In this document: positions 35,483 to 49,264 of the stretch, piece after piece | How the letters are laid out: every line of letters starts with the position of its first letter | Numbering within the stretch: the first letter of the stretch is position 1 | Assembly: GCA_928212115.1 (NCBI GenBank) | Contig: CAKMRJ010005745.1 | Span: 213,629,777-213,693,776, forward strand | Length of the DNA stretch: 64,000 bases | Direction: 5' to 3' | From: Lactuca virosa | Taxonomy: Eukaryota > Streptophyta > Magnoliopsida > Asterales > Asteraceae | Translations under genes and position numbers: made by a program | The notes under the pieces: model-generated | Told to the model about the DNA's origin: nothing | Database searches by the model: none | Seen by the model: only the letters and a program-made list of their open reading frames with translations

Positions 35483-37029
35483 TGTAACATCTAGTTTAGG
35501 GATGTTTCTTATTTTGGGATTTTGGACCATAATTCGAGCATGCAAAGGCCTTGGGCTTTAATGGAATAAATTTTAGACCTTATTGGACGTGGATATTATT
35601 GGTTAAGTGAGTTAAGCTCTTAAATTGTATTTTAGATCCAAAGGGTAGAATTGGAAAGCTATATTTGGACTCCTTGATTAAGTTCGATATTCATTAAGTC
35701 AAAAGTAATTAGATATAAATATGGGGCTTTTCAATACCTTCGGTTGCATATAAAGATCACTAAAAATGGAGTTGATAAGAAGAAGTTATGGCTGTTTGGA
35801 GTTGAAATGGATTGTGGGAAAATCGGGTTCTCCACAGTGTGGAACGCTATGGAGCCCAAACCCATTAAATTAGGGTTTAACTCGTATTTAAGGTTTTCAA
35901 CCCCTTGTTTTAGGTCATTTTCCATCCTCCATTGCACCAAGAAACCCTATTTTTAGCAAACCTTAGCCACCCTTCTTAGATTAAGCTCCTTACATCTCAT
36001 CTCTCCTCTTTTGGATGCTTTTGGTGGTGTTTTGATGAAGCTTGAAGATCAAGAAAGTTCTTTTGGTTGCAAGGAATGTTGTTACCAGTTTGGACCCATC
36101 AGATTCACTCCATTTGTGAGTATAAAGTCCATATCTTGCTCTTTAGTTCATTAGATCTTGTCATTTGTGGTTTTTGGCACTTTTGGTCCATTTTATGGCT
36201 GGTCTTGGAGTTGAGTGGACTCCAACATCTTTTAATCAGTTTGGAATGTTTCTTGGACCTCATGGACTAGGAAAGTTATGATCTTTTGTCTTCCCTTTAA
36301 TCCATACAAGTTATCTTGCTCGTTTAGGTCATTTTTGTGTATTAAAGTTTAGATCTTGACAGTTTATGGCATTATTATGGATAAAGCTTGAAACTTTATC
36401 CATCTAAACATCATATTGATTCAAATATGAAGGTTGGAGACTTTGGATTTAATGGATTAAGTTGAGAAAGATGCATTTTTTGTCCCTTTGAGACTTAAAA
36501 TATAGATTTTGGTTGTTTGGACCATTCTAATGGATAAAATTAGAAAGTTTATCCATTATAAAGCTATTAGGTACCAGATCTGATATTCTGAGCCTTGGTC
36601 TTTATGGATTAAGCTCTTGATGAAGGAAAAATGGCATTTTGCCAGAGACCACGACGTGGCCAAGGAAGGCCCACGGCATGGTGGTGCTCTACCTCTTGAT
36701 TTTTTTTTGTCCTGATTTGGCCACGGTGTGGTGGTCCACTGAGTTGACTTTGTCAAATTTGGGTAGAATTGAATTTCTGGCTAAGGAATGGTCTTAGTTT
36801 GGTGTTAGGTAGCTTGGGTAGTTGTTTTGTTGTTGAGGTAGATGTTGAGTTTTGTTGAGTAGCTCAGATGAGTCTTCTCACTATACTATGTAAGTTGCTA
36901 GACTGTTTTTGTAACTTTAGCATGAAAGACCATGGGATGACCATGGCACTTATATAAAAGATCATGAAAGGTCCATGACACATGTATGAAAGACCATGGG
37001 ATGACCATGACAGCCGTACAGAAGACTAT

Positions 37030-37074
<45 letters not shown>

Positions 37075-37190
37075 TTGTGAGTAGAGAGGAAGGAGAGAGA
37101 CTCGGTAGTAGTGTCGAGTCTCTTTGCCAGTTTGTCATGCTACAGGACACGTGTTTGTTATGCCATATAGGCTCCATTGCTTAAGAACAT
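35483..37190 (+). repeat. G3 3' LTR, right end uncertain
   Basis: It begins TGTAACATCTAG after the polypurine tract. A TATA box (TATAAATA, 35714-35721) and R-like sequence follow. The word GACCATG recurs from about 36930 to 37015 as a degenerate minisatellite, then comes a GA microsatellite. I see no terminal TTACA, so the LTR end may be deleted; the boundary at 37190 is approximate. Confidence 0.6.
37029..37074. repeat. GA microsatellite
   Basis: (GA)n with one AAAG interruption. A similar shorter run lies at 52352-52376. Confidence 0.95.
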
Positions 37191-37442
37191 GAATTACATA
37201 ATTCAAACATTCTTTTTTTCAAATTGTATTTAAAAGTCAAACTTTAATATAATAACTGGTGTCAAATCAACACAGATACCGATGAATCTACAACATGAAT
37301 ACATCTAGTCTATTTCACAAATCACAATGATACAAGTATATTGTATAATTAGCTTATAAATTCAGAACCCAACAAAAAACAAAGAAACCCACCTTTTAAC
37401 TACCAAACATATTAAAAACTATACACATTGTTCCATGCAATC

Positions 37443-39363
37443 TTACTTGTACATATTTGGTCGGATATAATCACCATATAATGAACGGGCTTGAAAAGTC
37501 GGGCCCATTTCCAATCGCGAATCACGGGCAGCCTGACCCAAACCCGCATCCAACCTTGGGTCACGGGCACCCATATCAAATCTTGGATCACGGCCAGACA
37601 TGCCCAAACCCACATTTGATCTTGGATCATTGGCAGACGGGCCAAAACCCACATCCAATCTTGGGTCACAGGCGCCCACATCAAATCTTGGATCACGGGC
37701 AGACAGGCCAAAACCCACATCCAATCTTGGGTCACGGGCAGGTGGGCCCACACCGAATCTTGGGTCAAGGGCAGACGGGCCGGTTTCTTGGTAAGGGAAG
37801 GTGGGGACCATGCGAAATCGATCATCAAGAGACGCAGATGAACTAGAAAAGGATTCTGTAATAAATTGACCAAGTTGACCTCCAGAAGGCCCAGTGTGTT
37901 GTTGACTAGTCAAACTTAATCTAGAATCATAAGTTAAGGCGTTATTATTATTATTATTAACTCCAGCTCCATATTCATACTCAATTGGTAACCTGAAAAG
38001 CCCAACAGAGCTGAAAGGAACAGGGAATTTCTCCATGGATCTGTACGTAGGAACAGAGGGACCATTTTGTAACAATGGAATTTTTTCAAGGGATCTAAGT
38101 GATAATTTAGCCTGTTGAAGCGCCTCAAGAACAGATCCCAATTCACCCGAATTTTCATGAGTTCCAACGTTAGTTTCATTTGACTTATTACCTGAAGTTT
38201 GTTCACCTTTATACAACAAGCCACTGTTTTGAGAAGATGACACGTGTCCTGGGATGAAATCTGAAGGCTGTGGATGGTTTTGAATTTGATTATCTGACAC
38301 ATAGACATTGTTGTCCATGTCACTGTTCTTTGGGTCTTCAGTCTCTATCTTGATGTTGGGTTCTTCACTTAATTTGGCATCAATTTCTTCACTTCCACTT
38401 CCAGGGGTAGTTTTGTCATTACAGCAAGGTGATGGTATTACCGGAGGAGCTGCACCCTTAATTTCGTCTCTTTCCTCTGTTACATCTGAGTGGGTCCCAG
38501 GGTCACACCAGTCCTGCACATACTCATGAACATTAAATAAACACAATACTAACCTGTCATGTCATGACATGCATAATAAAAAGTAAAGAAATGAGATGAC
38601 ATACATTCTCTCTAAATTTATCCTCCCATTCTCTTTGAGCCTTTTCCTCTGCTTCATATCGCGCTATAAATTGAGCTTGACGTTCCAACGCCCTTTCCAT
38701 GTCTTTTTCACTTCCATCATTTTTCACACTTTCCCGCCCTTCATTTTGTGCCACGTCATCATTTTGTGCCCTATGTTCTCTGTGTCTGATCTGGCGACAT
38801 GATTTACCAACGCGTCTTGGTGAAGAACCGGTTGATGTAAAGCTATTACTACGTCTTCTTCTAGAAGCTTCTGTGTATTTTTTTTCAAGAAAACGTGAGG
38901 AGGAATTTTTACTGCTTTTCCAGGATAAGCTTCTAGAAGATTCAACCTCGGAGCTTGAGAATTCACTTTCCTGGGGTTTTGATTTCACATGTTGTAGTTG
39001 TGTTGATGTTTCTGTTTCAGCATGCTGACTGGATATTTCGTCTTCATCTGAGCTTGAATTGAATTGTTCAGAAAGATCGTTTCTGCCATGGTTTTCTAAA
39101 ATTAGAAGAACATCTACTGTTGCTTTTTCTGCTTTTTTTCTTTGAAGGGATATGTATTTCAGCTGCTTTTCTAACTCTGATACCTGATGCAAAACAATTT
39201 ATAAGATTTTGAAAAAAAAAAGGAAAAAGATAAACAAAAAAAAAATTGGTTATACCCTTTTTGACAATTCGTAAGCTCGTTGTCTTGCTGTTCTTGAGAC
39301 AGATCTTTCTGCTAGTAATCGTGCACGAAGAAAATCGATTGTTTTGACTGTTTTGTCCTCCAT
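37443..39363 (-). CDS. Uncharacterised plant coiled-coil protein with C-terminal DPR-type repeats (585 aa, 3 exons)
   Basis: Modelled exons: 39363-39256, 39183-38605 and 38513-37443. All junctions are GT-AG and in phase, giving 585 residues. Residues 1-85 form a basic coiled coil beginning MEDKTVKTIDFLRARLLAER and continuing SVSRTARQRAYELSKRVSEL. I recall this N-terminus from a plant-specific family of unknown function. Residues 90-230 are Ser/Glu-rich and probably disordered, with an Arg/Ser patch (RRRRSNSFTSTGSSPRR) that could be a nuclear targeting signal. A second helix (ERQAQFIARYEAEEKAQREW) follows. The last 110 residues hold about eight repeats of the form (A/G)RDPR(L/F)DVG. No signal peptide, membrane segment or catalytic motif is seen. 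Function unknown. The gene stands alone, about 3.3 kb from the SKS gene. Confidence 0.85.
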
Positions 39364-42300
39364 GATATTTTTATTCCTGATAGATTGAATTTAAAATGAT
39401 TCATGGAAAAGAAAATATATATTCATTTTCCACAAATGAATATAGACATTATTTGATGATTGTTAATGGAGAAATATAGCACTACCTCATTTCCAAGAAA
39501 GGAGGTTTGCTTTGACTTGTGAGTCAAAGTGACTACTTTTCCAATTCCAAGATTTACATAATTTAACATTTTCGGAAAAAAAAATGATATTTATACAGTT
39601 TTTCTTTGAAATAAATACTAACAGTGAAATATTTATGTGATATAAATATGTCACAGATTATTTAAAAAGAACATCAACTTTGAATATGAAAGGCTAAGAA
39701 GTCAAGATTGAATAAGTCAATAAAAGCTCGACTCGTTTATAACCCTACCAACCAAAATTGCTAAAAACATCAACCTGATTTTAATAAGAAAATATAAGCA
39801 CATGTGTAGATTATTACTGAGGTGACAATTTTCACCCATTTACCTAAAATGGGGGGGTTATTTTGGTTTAGACTTCAATTCCAAGGTTAAATTGGTAAAA
39901 TCTACAAGATTGTATAAAGATAGAAAGGGTCAAACAGTGGTTTAAATTCAGGGGTAATTGGGGAAAAAGCTGGACAGAATGGAGTTGTTCTCCATTTGAT
40001 GGCTAAATATCCCCAGTTTTCTTGTATTCCCTGTATTTTCACCTTAGCTTCTTGCTAATGGTGGTTTTTTATATATAAATGCTTTGCTGTTTCGAAAAAA
40101 AAAAGTATTAGTGGATCAACCTAACCTCATCAGGCCCAGTTTGGTCCATATTAAAAAATTACCGATTTTGCCCCCTCCAGTAATTATCACTATATATTAT
40201 AATGGAGGAAGCACTACTAATCTCATTGACTTTTAATTTTTACACCTAAAAATATATATACACGACATGGACAGATTTTGTGGTATTCCTGGAAGACAAA
40301 GTAAAGACTCAATTAAGTCCTCCCATCTGACTTTTGAAGGTCAATCAAACTATTTTTCAATTTATTTGTTGATCTGAATGAACTTAGCTATTGAAGAAAA
40401 TTTGAAAAAAAATACTTCATGTACAAAAAATAGGTATTAAATGCATAAGCATTCATGTTTACTTTGAATATAAAGCTCACTAGGTTTAAAATTTGAATCT
40501 CAAAGGAGTAGAGAGGTAATTGGGCACAACTTCTTTCACCATAATTACTACTAATTATGTATTGGTAATTAGACTATTTACACTATTACTCAAATTGTAC
40601 AAACACTTTAAAAATGTGTTTGTTATGAACCTTATTCAGAATGCAAATAGGGAATTACCGAATTAGCAACCACTTAGATGTAAATCGTAGTCTTTATCAA
40701 CCATATAGAAGCATAATCCCCTTTAAACATAAAAAGAAGCTATAAATGCAATGAACAGAAAACATAAACCCCACAGAAATATTGTAGCAAATCAAGAGGT
40801 GCAGAATTATCGCCAGAAACTTAACTATGAAGCAAATTCTTCTGAAATCTGAACATATCAAATCAACCTTTTTAGCTACAGATCAAGACGTTTAAAGAGC
40901 ACCCAAGCCATACTCAGTTGTTAGCTGCATTTTAAATTGTCTCATTCTAGAACATAAGCTGAGAAGATACAAAAGTTACAGACTGATATAAACACACAAA
41001 CACACACAAATCTAAGATTTATATATACACAGTTACAGATTACAGATTGATCAAGACGTTTACTGATGCAATTCTCTTTTTCTGATTTATTCCAGACCCC
41101 ACACAAAAGACAACCCAATATTGATATAAACACAGTTGCAGATTGATATAAACACACAAACACACACAAATCAAGTATCATCACAGTTACAGATTGATAT
41201 AAAGTATAAACACACAAACAAACAGAAATCAAATATCATCACAGCTACCCGATGTCATATAAAAACACAAACACATAGTCTAAGTGACATGGAGACACGA
41301 AGAAAGAGGGGCAGGCTTCTGACCTAAATGGTAGCTGGCAGCTACAATTGGGCTTCGGCTTCCCGTCGGTTTCTGAATGAAGGTGGGATAGTGGACTGGC
41401 TTGCGGCGGAGAAGAAGTTGGAGCCTCGGAGGTGAGGTTGATGACGCCGACGACTCGACAAGAGAAAATGAAATCGGTGGTCAAGACGACCTAATTTGGT
41501 GTTTCCCCTTTCCCCTCCCGACTTGATAATGAAAAGTAACTACTCTGTTTACATCACTACGACATTGACAGGGTGTTTGTGAGTAAGCAAAAATGTTTAT
41601 CGACTTACCTGATTGTAAAATGAGTTTATTTAAAAATAAATAAAAAATATTGGAATAAATAATGATAAAAGTCAACTAGTAAATAAGTTAAAAAATATTT
41701 AGCTTAAAATCCCTTAAATTTTTCTTTTTGAAGCTATTTTAACCAAAAAAACCAAATCAATGAAAAAATCAAAGTTTTATATGTTTTTTCATAATCTCCT
41801 TTTTGAAACTCATATTTCAAAAGTGATTCTAAGTTTGTCAAAACATTATTTTTGATTTATCTTTTTCAAAAAATCAATAAGTTATTTTGAAAAAACAATC
41901 TCAAACACCAACACCCTTGAATTTTTTTTATTAATTTGATTCAGATTAATCGGTTTAACAATTAACAAACCATTAACCGAAACAACTAAAAGATTATACA
42001 TTTTGCGGTTAACCGAATAAGCAACCCAAAAGGCAAAAACTAAATAACCCGAACAGTTAATCCATTTTTTATTTGGTTTTGATTTTTTTTACTATCCTTA
42101 ATAAATACAACTAATCTAACCATTTAATAAAATAAAAGCAACGATGGTATGGAATTGCTTCGTTAGGATTTTATTTTTCATCTAAGGACTTTTAGATAAA
42201 TATGATATTTTGAAATTTATAATAGATAAATATGATATTTTGAAATTTTATAAAGGATATATATATATGATAATTTTAAACTTAGATTTACAGAATAAAT

Positions 42301-42684
42301 ATAATAGTCAAAATAAAAATAATTATTTAAAATGTTTACAAAATGCTAAAACTTAGGATTAGGGCCTATTATATATTGAAAGTTTATGAGTTGGACAAAT
42401 GTAATAATAATCAAATTCTTAAAACAATGAGATAAAAGAAAAAATTAGCATCAACATTTCATTATAATCAACAATAACAAAAACTCTTTTTTTCTTTCAA
42501 ATAATTTAGCATATTGCTTATAAAGATTAAATACGACATTTTACACAACATCCCCCTCAACTACACAAACACAACCAATTAAGTAGAATAAAAGAATGAT
42601 GAGAAGAAATCCCCACAACCTAAAACACCAATTCCTAGGAATTTACCAAATAACTAAACGCAACATAATTAAAGATTCAATCAA
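39364..42684. other. Intergenic region between coiled-coil gene and SKS gene
   Basis: AT-rich sequence without a gene I can support. At about 39980-40110 there is a segment ending TATATATAAATGCTTTGCTG with an A-tract, resembling the 3' tail of a LINE (low confidence). The 3' UTR of the SKS gene and the promoter of the coiled-coil gene must lie at its two ends. Confidence 0.6.
40975..41270. repeat. CA-rich dispersed tandem repeat
   Basis: ACAGATTGATATAAACACAC followed by AAACACACACAAATC occurs at about 40979, 41131 and 41190, with a decayed fourth copy. It lies in intergenic DNA. Confidence 0.7.
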
Positions 42685-45600
42685 TTAGACCACAAAACCA
42701 CTCAAAATCGCCATTAGCAGACTCAAACTCAACACCACTATCGATCCATGCCCTTTTAATCCGGAAGAAATATCTTGTGGCCTGAAAAATAATTTTCATT
42801 AATTTCAATTTCAACAAACAAACATCAATTTAAATCAAAAAGACGTGAAAGCAAATGAAGAAAATAATTTTCACTACTACTTACTTTTGCATACGGCTAA
42901 GGGCACCACAGAAAAGGGCATTATCGGGAATTGGCAACTCTGTTTTGTTGTTTTTTTCAGGATTAACAATCCTAATATATGTTTCTTGACCAAGATACCA
43001 TGAGTCGAGATTTTCTGTTCTTAGATTCCAAATTCCTACGTTGTCAAGAGAGATCAAGACTGCTGTCCATGCGCCAGGATACACCTACATATATTATATA
43101 AAATTATAAACCATTATAATTTTTTAAAAGTTATACATTCTTTTAAAAAAAAAAAATACCTGTGTTGTTGCACGAGCAATACCATCCCACTTATTGTATT
43201 GTCCCCTGCTATCACTTGTCCACTCACCATACCCCATTCTAAGATCAAATAACAAGCATCAATATAAAAACATCACAAAACATTTTCAAGTATAATAATA
43301 ATAATATAAAACTTGAAAATTACAAAAGTCCATTATGTTTTGGGCAATTTTGTAGTTTACAAAAGTCCATTCTTTTAAAAAAAATAAATAAATAAATAAA
43401 AACCCTTATATTTTGTGTTTTTCCGGATTAAACCTCAAAATTATTTTTTGCCTAAAACAGACCTTGTATTTTTTTATTTTTTCCGAAAAAAGCCCTCAAC
43501 TTTGAATTTTTTTTCCGAAAAAAACCTTCAACCTTCTAAATGCTTCCAAATAAACCCTCAACTTTTGTTAGTTTTTCTCGAAAAAACCCTCACATTTTAC
43601 AATTTTTTTTGGCAAAAAATGACCAAATCGGGAAAAATGAAAAAATACAAGGTTTTTTTTTCAGGCAAAAAATAAATTTGAGGTTTAATCCGAAAAAAAC
43701 ACAATATTAGGTCTTTTTTTGAGATTAACCCTTATTTTTTCCACAAAAATTCTGATATTTTCTCAAATTAACCATTTTGACATAACAAATTACTTGTGAA
43801 ACCTTGATATAACATGTCAAAATGGTTAATTTAACCACTTATAACTAATTTTTTCCAATCAAACCATAAAAAATTCCAACATTTTTTCAAATTAACCATT
43901 TTGACAATGTCTACTTGTCAAAATGGTTAATTTGGAAAATTATCGATGAAACCTGATATAACAGGTTTCATCGGTAATTTCTACCGTTTGATTGGAAAAA
44001 ACAAAGTATTAGAGGTTAAACTTCCCAAACTACAACAATTTTTTCTTTTCTAATTCACCCAATAAAACTTTACAAAACATAAAAAAATTCACATACCCAA
44101 CAACAAAAAACGCATATCCATCCACATGGTAGCTATGCATTTTGGTTTCATTGTTTTGTAATATAACTTCCATAAATCCACGATATGTTCCATTAATAAC
44201 CGATGTTTCCATTCTAGAAGGTCCCGTGAGTGGCTCAGTTGGAAAATCAAGTTTATACGCTCCCTTAACTTTAAACTCATCTGCTAACCGAATTGGTGTG
44301 GTGGGGTTCACAAATGAGATCCCACTCAGGGTTGCCCTTCTTTTCCCATTAATTGTCACGGGTGCTTTGTTTTTAAGTATGTAAACTTCAGTCACATTTA
44401 TAGACCCGTATCTAAATGACCCTTGCGGGTTTGGGCGGGCCCCACTAGCTGACACATTCCACCTACATCAATCAACAAGGTTTTAACAATGTACTTTACC
44501 CCTTTTACCAATAGCAACATACTTACATTTCTTTAAGCATAACAAACAATATAACTTATAATTCCTTACTCATAATAGCAGTGGTGAACATATTACATAC
44601 CTAATGGATCTTGCTTGATTCATGGAGAAAGTATTGTCAAACTGATCTTGAGGAGGTTGAGGAAGAGGACCAGATGCTTTCCCTTTGGAATTGGAGTAAT
44701 GCAAGATACCAACACCAGTAACACGTTGCCAGGTGGACTCATTAACAAATCTTGCACTAGCAACAATGTAGTAATCACTACTTGCATTTTGATCCATTGT
44801 GACTAAAAAGGAGTATGTTTGTCCCACATGTATGTCTAAGCTTGTATAGTTTTGTTGCACTGTATATGAGCCCTCTGTTTCTGCTAAAAGCAAGTTATGG
44901 TTTTGAATTCTAAAGTTCAAACTAGTTGATACTCCAACATTGCTCACACGAATGCGATACGTTTTGCCTGAAGATTATAAAGTTAAAGATCTTTAACAAC
45001 TTGTAATGAGTAAAGAAAGATTAATAAACATTTCATTGATGTTGTGAGTTGTGAGTTGTGAGATGTGGGTTGTGATCATTACCTGGTTCAACATTTATGG
45101 TTTCATGATCGATTTTATCAGGAACAAGAGCGTCATTGTATCTATATGGGCCTTTGCCATTGATAAGAACACCATCAGGCATTCCAAGATCACGTCCAGC
45201 ATCAAGAGTGTGTCTTAAAGCCTACAAACCCAAAACAGTCAATGTTATGTTATACAACGTAAATGGTGAAAATGTTCACTGAGGCATTTCATCGAACACT
45301 TACTGTGTGGTTTCTTATGTACCAGTCACCTATCAAGACTGTGATATCGCCAGCTGGGTTGTCAAATGGGATAGGAATGACGGAGCGTGGGTTGATTATG
45401 AATCCACCAAATCCACCGGATGCTCTTTGAAAATTGAGCGAGGGGAAGTAGAAGTAGCTCCCGATTTGATCTTTAACTTGAAAGTTGTAAGTCCAGTTCC
45501 ATTTTGGGGGTATTGGACAAGTAGTACCAAGAACACCATCTTGCCAAGAACTCCGTTTTTGCTGTACGCCGGCCCTGTTTCGAGAGAGAGATATACGATT

Positions 45601-46293
45601 CAATCATACATCTTTCAAATTCGTTCGATTTACCATATTTCAATCTGGATTTGTGAGTATTCATTACAAGATTTCTGATTTAACAATGATAGTATACGAA
45701 TATTACCAAGTAAGAAGAAGGTCTTCATCTAATTTGTTCCTCACATTGACAACAACGTTGTTGTTGGTAGTTGAATTTATTGTAGGGCCTGGAAATTTCC
45801 CATTTATAGCAATAACCTACACGATTTAAATTCATAACAATCCCCATCAAGAACATCCTCATTAAACAATTGTCAAAATCCAGATCTGAAGCTAAAATCT
45901 CTAATGTTAGGAAAATCTTAAACAAACCCATCGATTGGTGCCAGAAATTTAGCAAAACCCACATGCGAACACTAAAAAAGAGAGCTTTAACACTTAGACA
46001 TCAATCGTTGGATGAGCATTGAGCGAAAACCCAGTTGAAAATAAAAACACAAAATGCAATGAAAAAGACCGAATCTACAGCTAACCCATAGTTCTCGAAA
46101 ATCAACAAAATCCAACTGGGGAAATCACAAAAATCTGCTAGTATACCTGTTGCGGGACTCCAAGAGGTGAAGCAGTGATGTAAGAAATATCAAAATGGTA
46201 TGTAACGGTTGGATCTTCAGCTGAAGTGAAGCTTAGAAACAAGGAAATGTAGATGAAAAGAGCACAAGAAAGAAAGCTAGAAGAAGTAGCCAT
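42685..46293 (-). CDS. SKU5-similar (SKS) multicopper-oxidase-like GPI-anchored protein, 591 aa, 9 exons
   Basis: Exons: 46293-46147, 45816-45707, 45574-45304, 45221-45083, 44967-44601, 44462-44097, 43238-43160, 43084-42885, 42781-42685; all GT-AG and in phase. A signal peptide (about residues 1-25, FLSCALFIYISLFLSFTSA) precedes three cupredoxin domains. Typical SKS sequence is seen: WQDGVLGTTCPIPPKWNWTY, LNFQRASGGFGGF, DGVLINGKGPY and YPGAWTAVLISLDNVG. Where laccases and ascorbate oxidases have the copper ligands HWHG and YHSH, this protein reads TWAG and YFPS, so the trinuclear centre is absent, as in the SKU5 family. Many N-x-S/T sites are present. The C-terminus (GHGSIVVLSLSLLMAILSGF) is a GPI-anchor signal. 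Family members act at the plasma membrane and cell wall in directional growth; the exact role here is unknown. Length is normal for the family (about 590). Intron 6 (858 bp) holds a MITE-like insertion and three hairpins. Confidence 0.93.
43402..43713. mobile_element. MITE-like inverted-repeat element in SKS intron 6
   Basis: The left arm contains TTTTTCCGGATTAAACCTCA then ATTATTTTTTGCCT. The right arm carries its inverse: AGGCAAAAAATAAATTTGAG followed by GTTTAATCCGAAAAAAACAC. Arms are about 70-80 bp with mismatches. I could not define a target duplication. The interior repeats AACCCTCAACTTT-type words. Confidence 0.55.
43765..43973. repeat. Three consecutive hairpins in SKS intron 6
   Basis: AAATTAACCATTTTGACAT pairs with ATGTCAAAATGGTTAATTT (43765-43831). 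AAATTAACCATTTTGACAA pairs with TTGTCAAAATGGTTAATTT (43888-43933). CGATGAAACC pairs with GGTTTCATCG (43944-43973). The first two share nearly the same arms. Confidence 0.85.
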
Positions 46294-49254
46294 GGATGGG
46301 AAAGAACTTTTGAAGGTTTTTTGCTGCTCTAAAAGAAGGCAAACAATGAAATCAATGAAATTTCAGCACTTTTTAATGGGTTTTACATATCAACTACAGA
46401 GAGAAAGTAAATGAATTTTAGAGAGATGGGAAGCGTTTAGTGTGGGGACAAAGAACAAACGGCTCTTTTTATTGCAATCATCAAAATTTAGACTAAATTT
46501 ATTAGACATAAATGGTCCATGTGTTTATTCTGAGATTGCACTCCAAGTCCCTTTTATTTTTTTATCTCTATCTAAGCCATGTGGATGTAATATATTGCAC
46601 CAATGGTCCTTCTGTCCAAATTACCTTTGTTTTCTCCTGTTAGTCATGACCACTGCAAAGGGCATAATAGTCTTTTCTCTCATCATTTAATGAAATTCTC
46701 TATATATGACTTTTTTATTCTAATTTTCTTCCTCCCCACATTGTTAATAATGTATGTGAATAAAAACTATAGTGCAAAAAGAATTCATTGTGTTATGATA
46801 TTGCAGAAAGAATACAATGATCATGTTAGTTAGAAGTTAAAACTAGTAGACATGTATGATGTTTTGATGTTGTTAAAACAACGGAATCTATGCTGCAACA
46901 AATTGGATCTAATGTATGCTCGCTAAAGTAGCTGACAAGTAAGATATTTTGTTATCGTAAAAAAAAAGGAAATATGGACAAAAAGAGCTTGACATTGCTA
47001 ATAAAGGACATTGTTATTGCTAATAAACTACATTGGTATATATAATGAAATTGGCAACAGACAATTTTAATGACATCCCAAAGCAACCATTTAAAAAGTT
47101 AAATAAATAAACTCGACTTGATAATGTCCTATTTGATATAGCAAGGTCATAAAAAACGTTCGATGTTAGCTAGTCGGTGTATTAGGTTAAGGGATTAATC
47201 GGGTAGACGGGAACTAATCGGGGACCATTAATTGCATGCTAATTTGTTGAATTTTAAAAAATTAAATATGACTAATATCATATCAAATTTCGTAAATACA
47301 ACTAATATCATAATATAATAAGTTAATATGATTAATACAACACTAATCAAACCTCAAATAATTTATATTGAGATGGAACTTCTTCAAACTGTTAAAACTT
47401 TATCATTATCTACTGTTTTACTCATTGTGTATGCAGAGATTAATCGTTCGAGTAGCGCCTAGAGATTAATTGTAGATTAATCGAGACCTAGTCGGGATTT
47501 TTACAACTCTGGTATATATTAATATACAAGGTATATTTCTATTGCGACAACTTCAATAAGAAATAACAATAATGTCAAAGGAGGTCATAACTAAGAACAC
47601 GTCGTTAGTGTGTGTCTGAACTTCGGTAACCAAGTAGCATAAGAAGATTAACTGCGTATGTCGATAGTCAATATCATACGAAGATTTACAACCATCGTTA
47701 ATCAAGAAAATACATTTGTTCTTTAATCTGGATTGAAGAAAAGAGAAGATGAAGAATGACCTCATTCGACTTTATTGTTATTTCTTACAGATTTATGTAG
47801 AAGAAGATGAAGAGATCAATCAAGCTTGGGATGATAAACTTGACGTAAGCCTAAATGTTCATAATTACCCACGACTTTGAGGCAGCGTCAAAGGAAATGG
47901 TGAGAATGAAAGACAATTGTGCCCTCATGTGTGAGGCATGCCCTTGTGTGTGAGGCGTGTGGTCATGAGCAGCGCAAGAAACAAATGTAACTGGATGGAA
48001 TGGCCATCTTTGTAATTTAGTTTTACACTTATTACAAATTAACTATTTTGTATCAAAACATAATTTCAAAATTTTTAATTGAAATTTTTATATAAAATTT
48101 ACTAATATAACAACTTTTTTCCAGTTATGGACAATATGTTACCAAATTTTTATATAAAATTATAATACAATACAGTAATTGTAATATAAAATATTATTAT
48201 AACAAATAAAATTAAAATAAACTAACATTTTAAATAGAATGGAAAAAATATGGTTCAAAAAAATAATAATAAATAAATTATGATGTTGTATAAAGGAAAA
48301 AACACATTTTCAGCTTTCTTGGCATGCATTAATGCATGATAATTGTCTGATTGATAGGGATAGATTTTTGGTATCAATTTTAGATTTTTGGTATCAATTT
48401 CCTGTGGGCATATAGCAAAATTGAGGGAAGCCATGAAGTTACATTCTCCTCCCCTCAAGTTTTGACTTATTCTAAAATTTCTAATTCACTTTCTGTTATT
48501 TTAATACGTTTTCATAAATTTAAGACTTTTAACTCAAATTTTGATGTCATGAAGAGCAAGTATAACTATGCTTCAATTGCAATTTTGGACCAAATTTGAA
48601 AAAGTAATGATAATATGAAAAAAGATTGTAATAAGTATATTGTTTAAGGACTGAAACGAAATTCTGCAAAAAGCAACGGAAGGATTGTATGGCCAGTGGT
48701 GACAGCTAAGGCCAGTTCAAAATGACACCACTACGCGCATTTTAGCAGTAACAGGAAGATAAAATATATCGTACACCTGACATCAGTAATCTATGTGTTA
48801 ATTAATGTTCGTAATCTTTCTTTGCGTGTTTCATATGCATACTTTGCTTCATAATCACGGTTTCATCAAGACACATGGGAAGCTAAACTATTGGCAAATT
48901 GAGTTATCTAACCACTTTTTTTTTTTATGTATATTTGAAAAAATAGCTCAAATTCTTTTTTTTTTTTTGTTAAATGACCACTTTGGTTGGAATGGGGCAT
49001 TTCGGACCAACATTATGGATTTCGGACTAAAATTTCAGATTTCGAAAAAAAAAACTTTGGAATTTCAAGAACAGGTCCGAAATCCGAAGAACATTTGTAG
49101 AATTTTGAGAAAAAAAAATGTTTTTTTTTAACGGCAAAAAGTAATATATTAAAGAAAGTCAGCAGGGAGCTGGGTAAAAATAGTACATAAAGAAAATGAA
49201 ACCATAAGAAACTTGAATGTGTAACTAAACCAGACAAATTTAATGATGACTAGA
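46294..49254. other. Intergenic region upstream of SKS gene
   Basis: AT-rich sequence with no supported gene. The SKS promoter must lie at its left end. I see only short frames without family resemblance. Confidence 0.6.
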
Positions 49255-49264
49255 GATTTGTAAT
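49255..49264. repeat. Target-site duplication of the Pack-MULE (left)
   Basis: GATTTGTAAT occurs here and again at 50445-50454, flanking the inverted repeats exactly. A length of 9-11 bp is typical of Mutator-like elements. Confidence 0.9.

Noticed and set aside
37457..37846. Plus-strand 129-codon ORF rich in His/Pro/Asn
   Set aside because: It is the antisense shadow of the DPR-type repeat region of the coiled-coil gene. The minus strand has intact splice structure and a start-to-stop frame.
43415..43675. Phe/Lys-rich 86-codon ORF in SKS intron 6
   Set aside because: It arises from T/A-rich inverted repeats of the MITE-like element and has no coding character.
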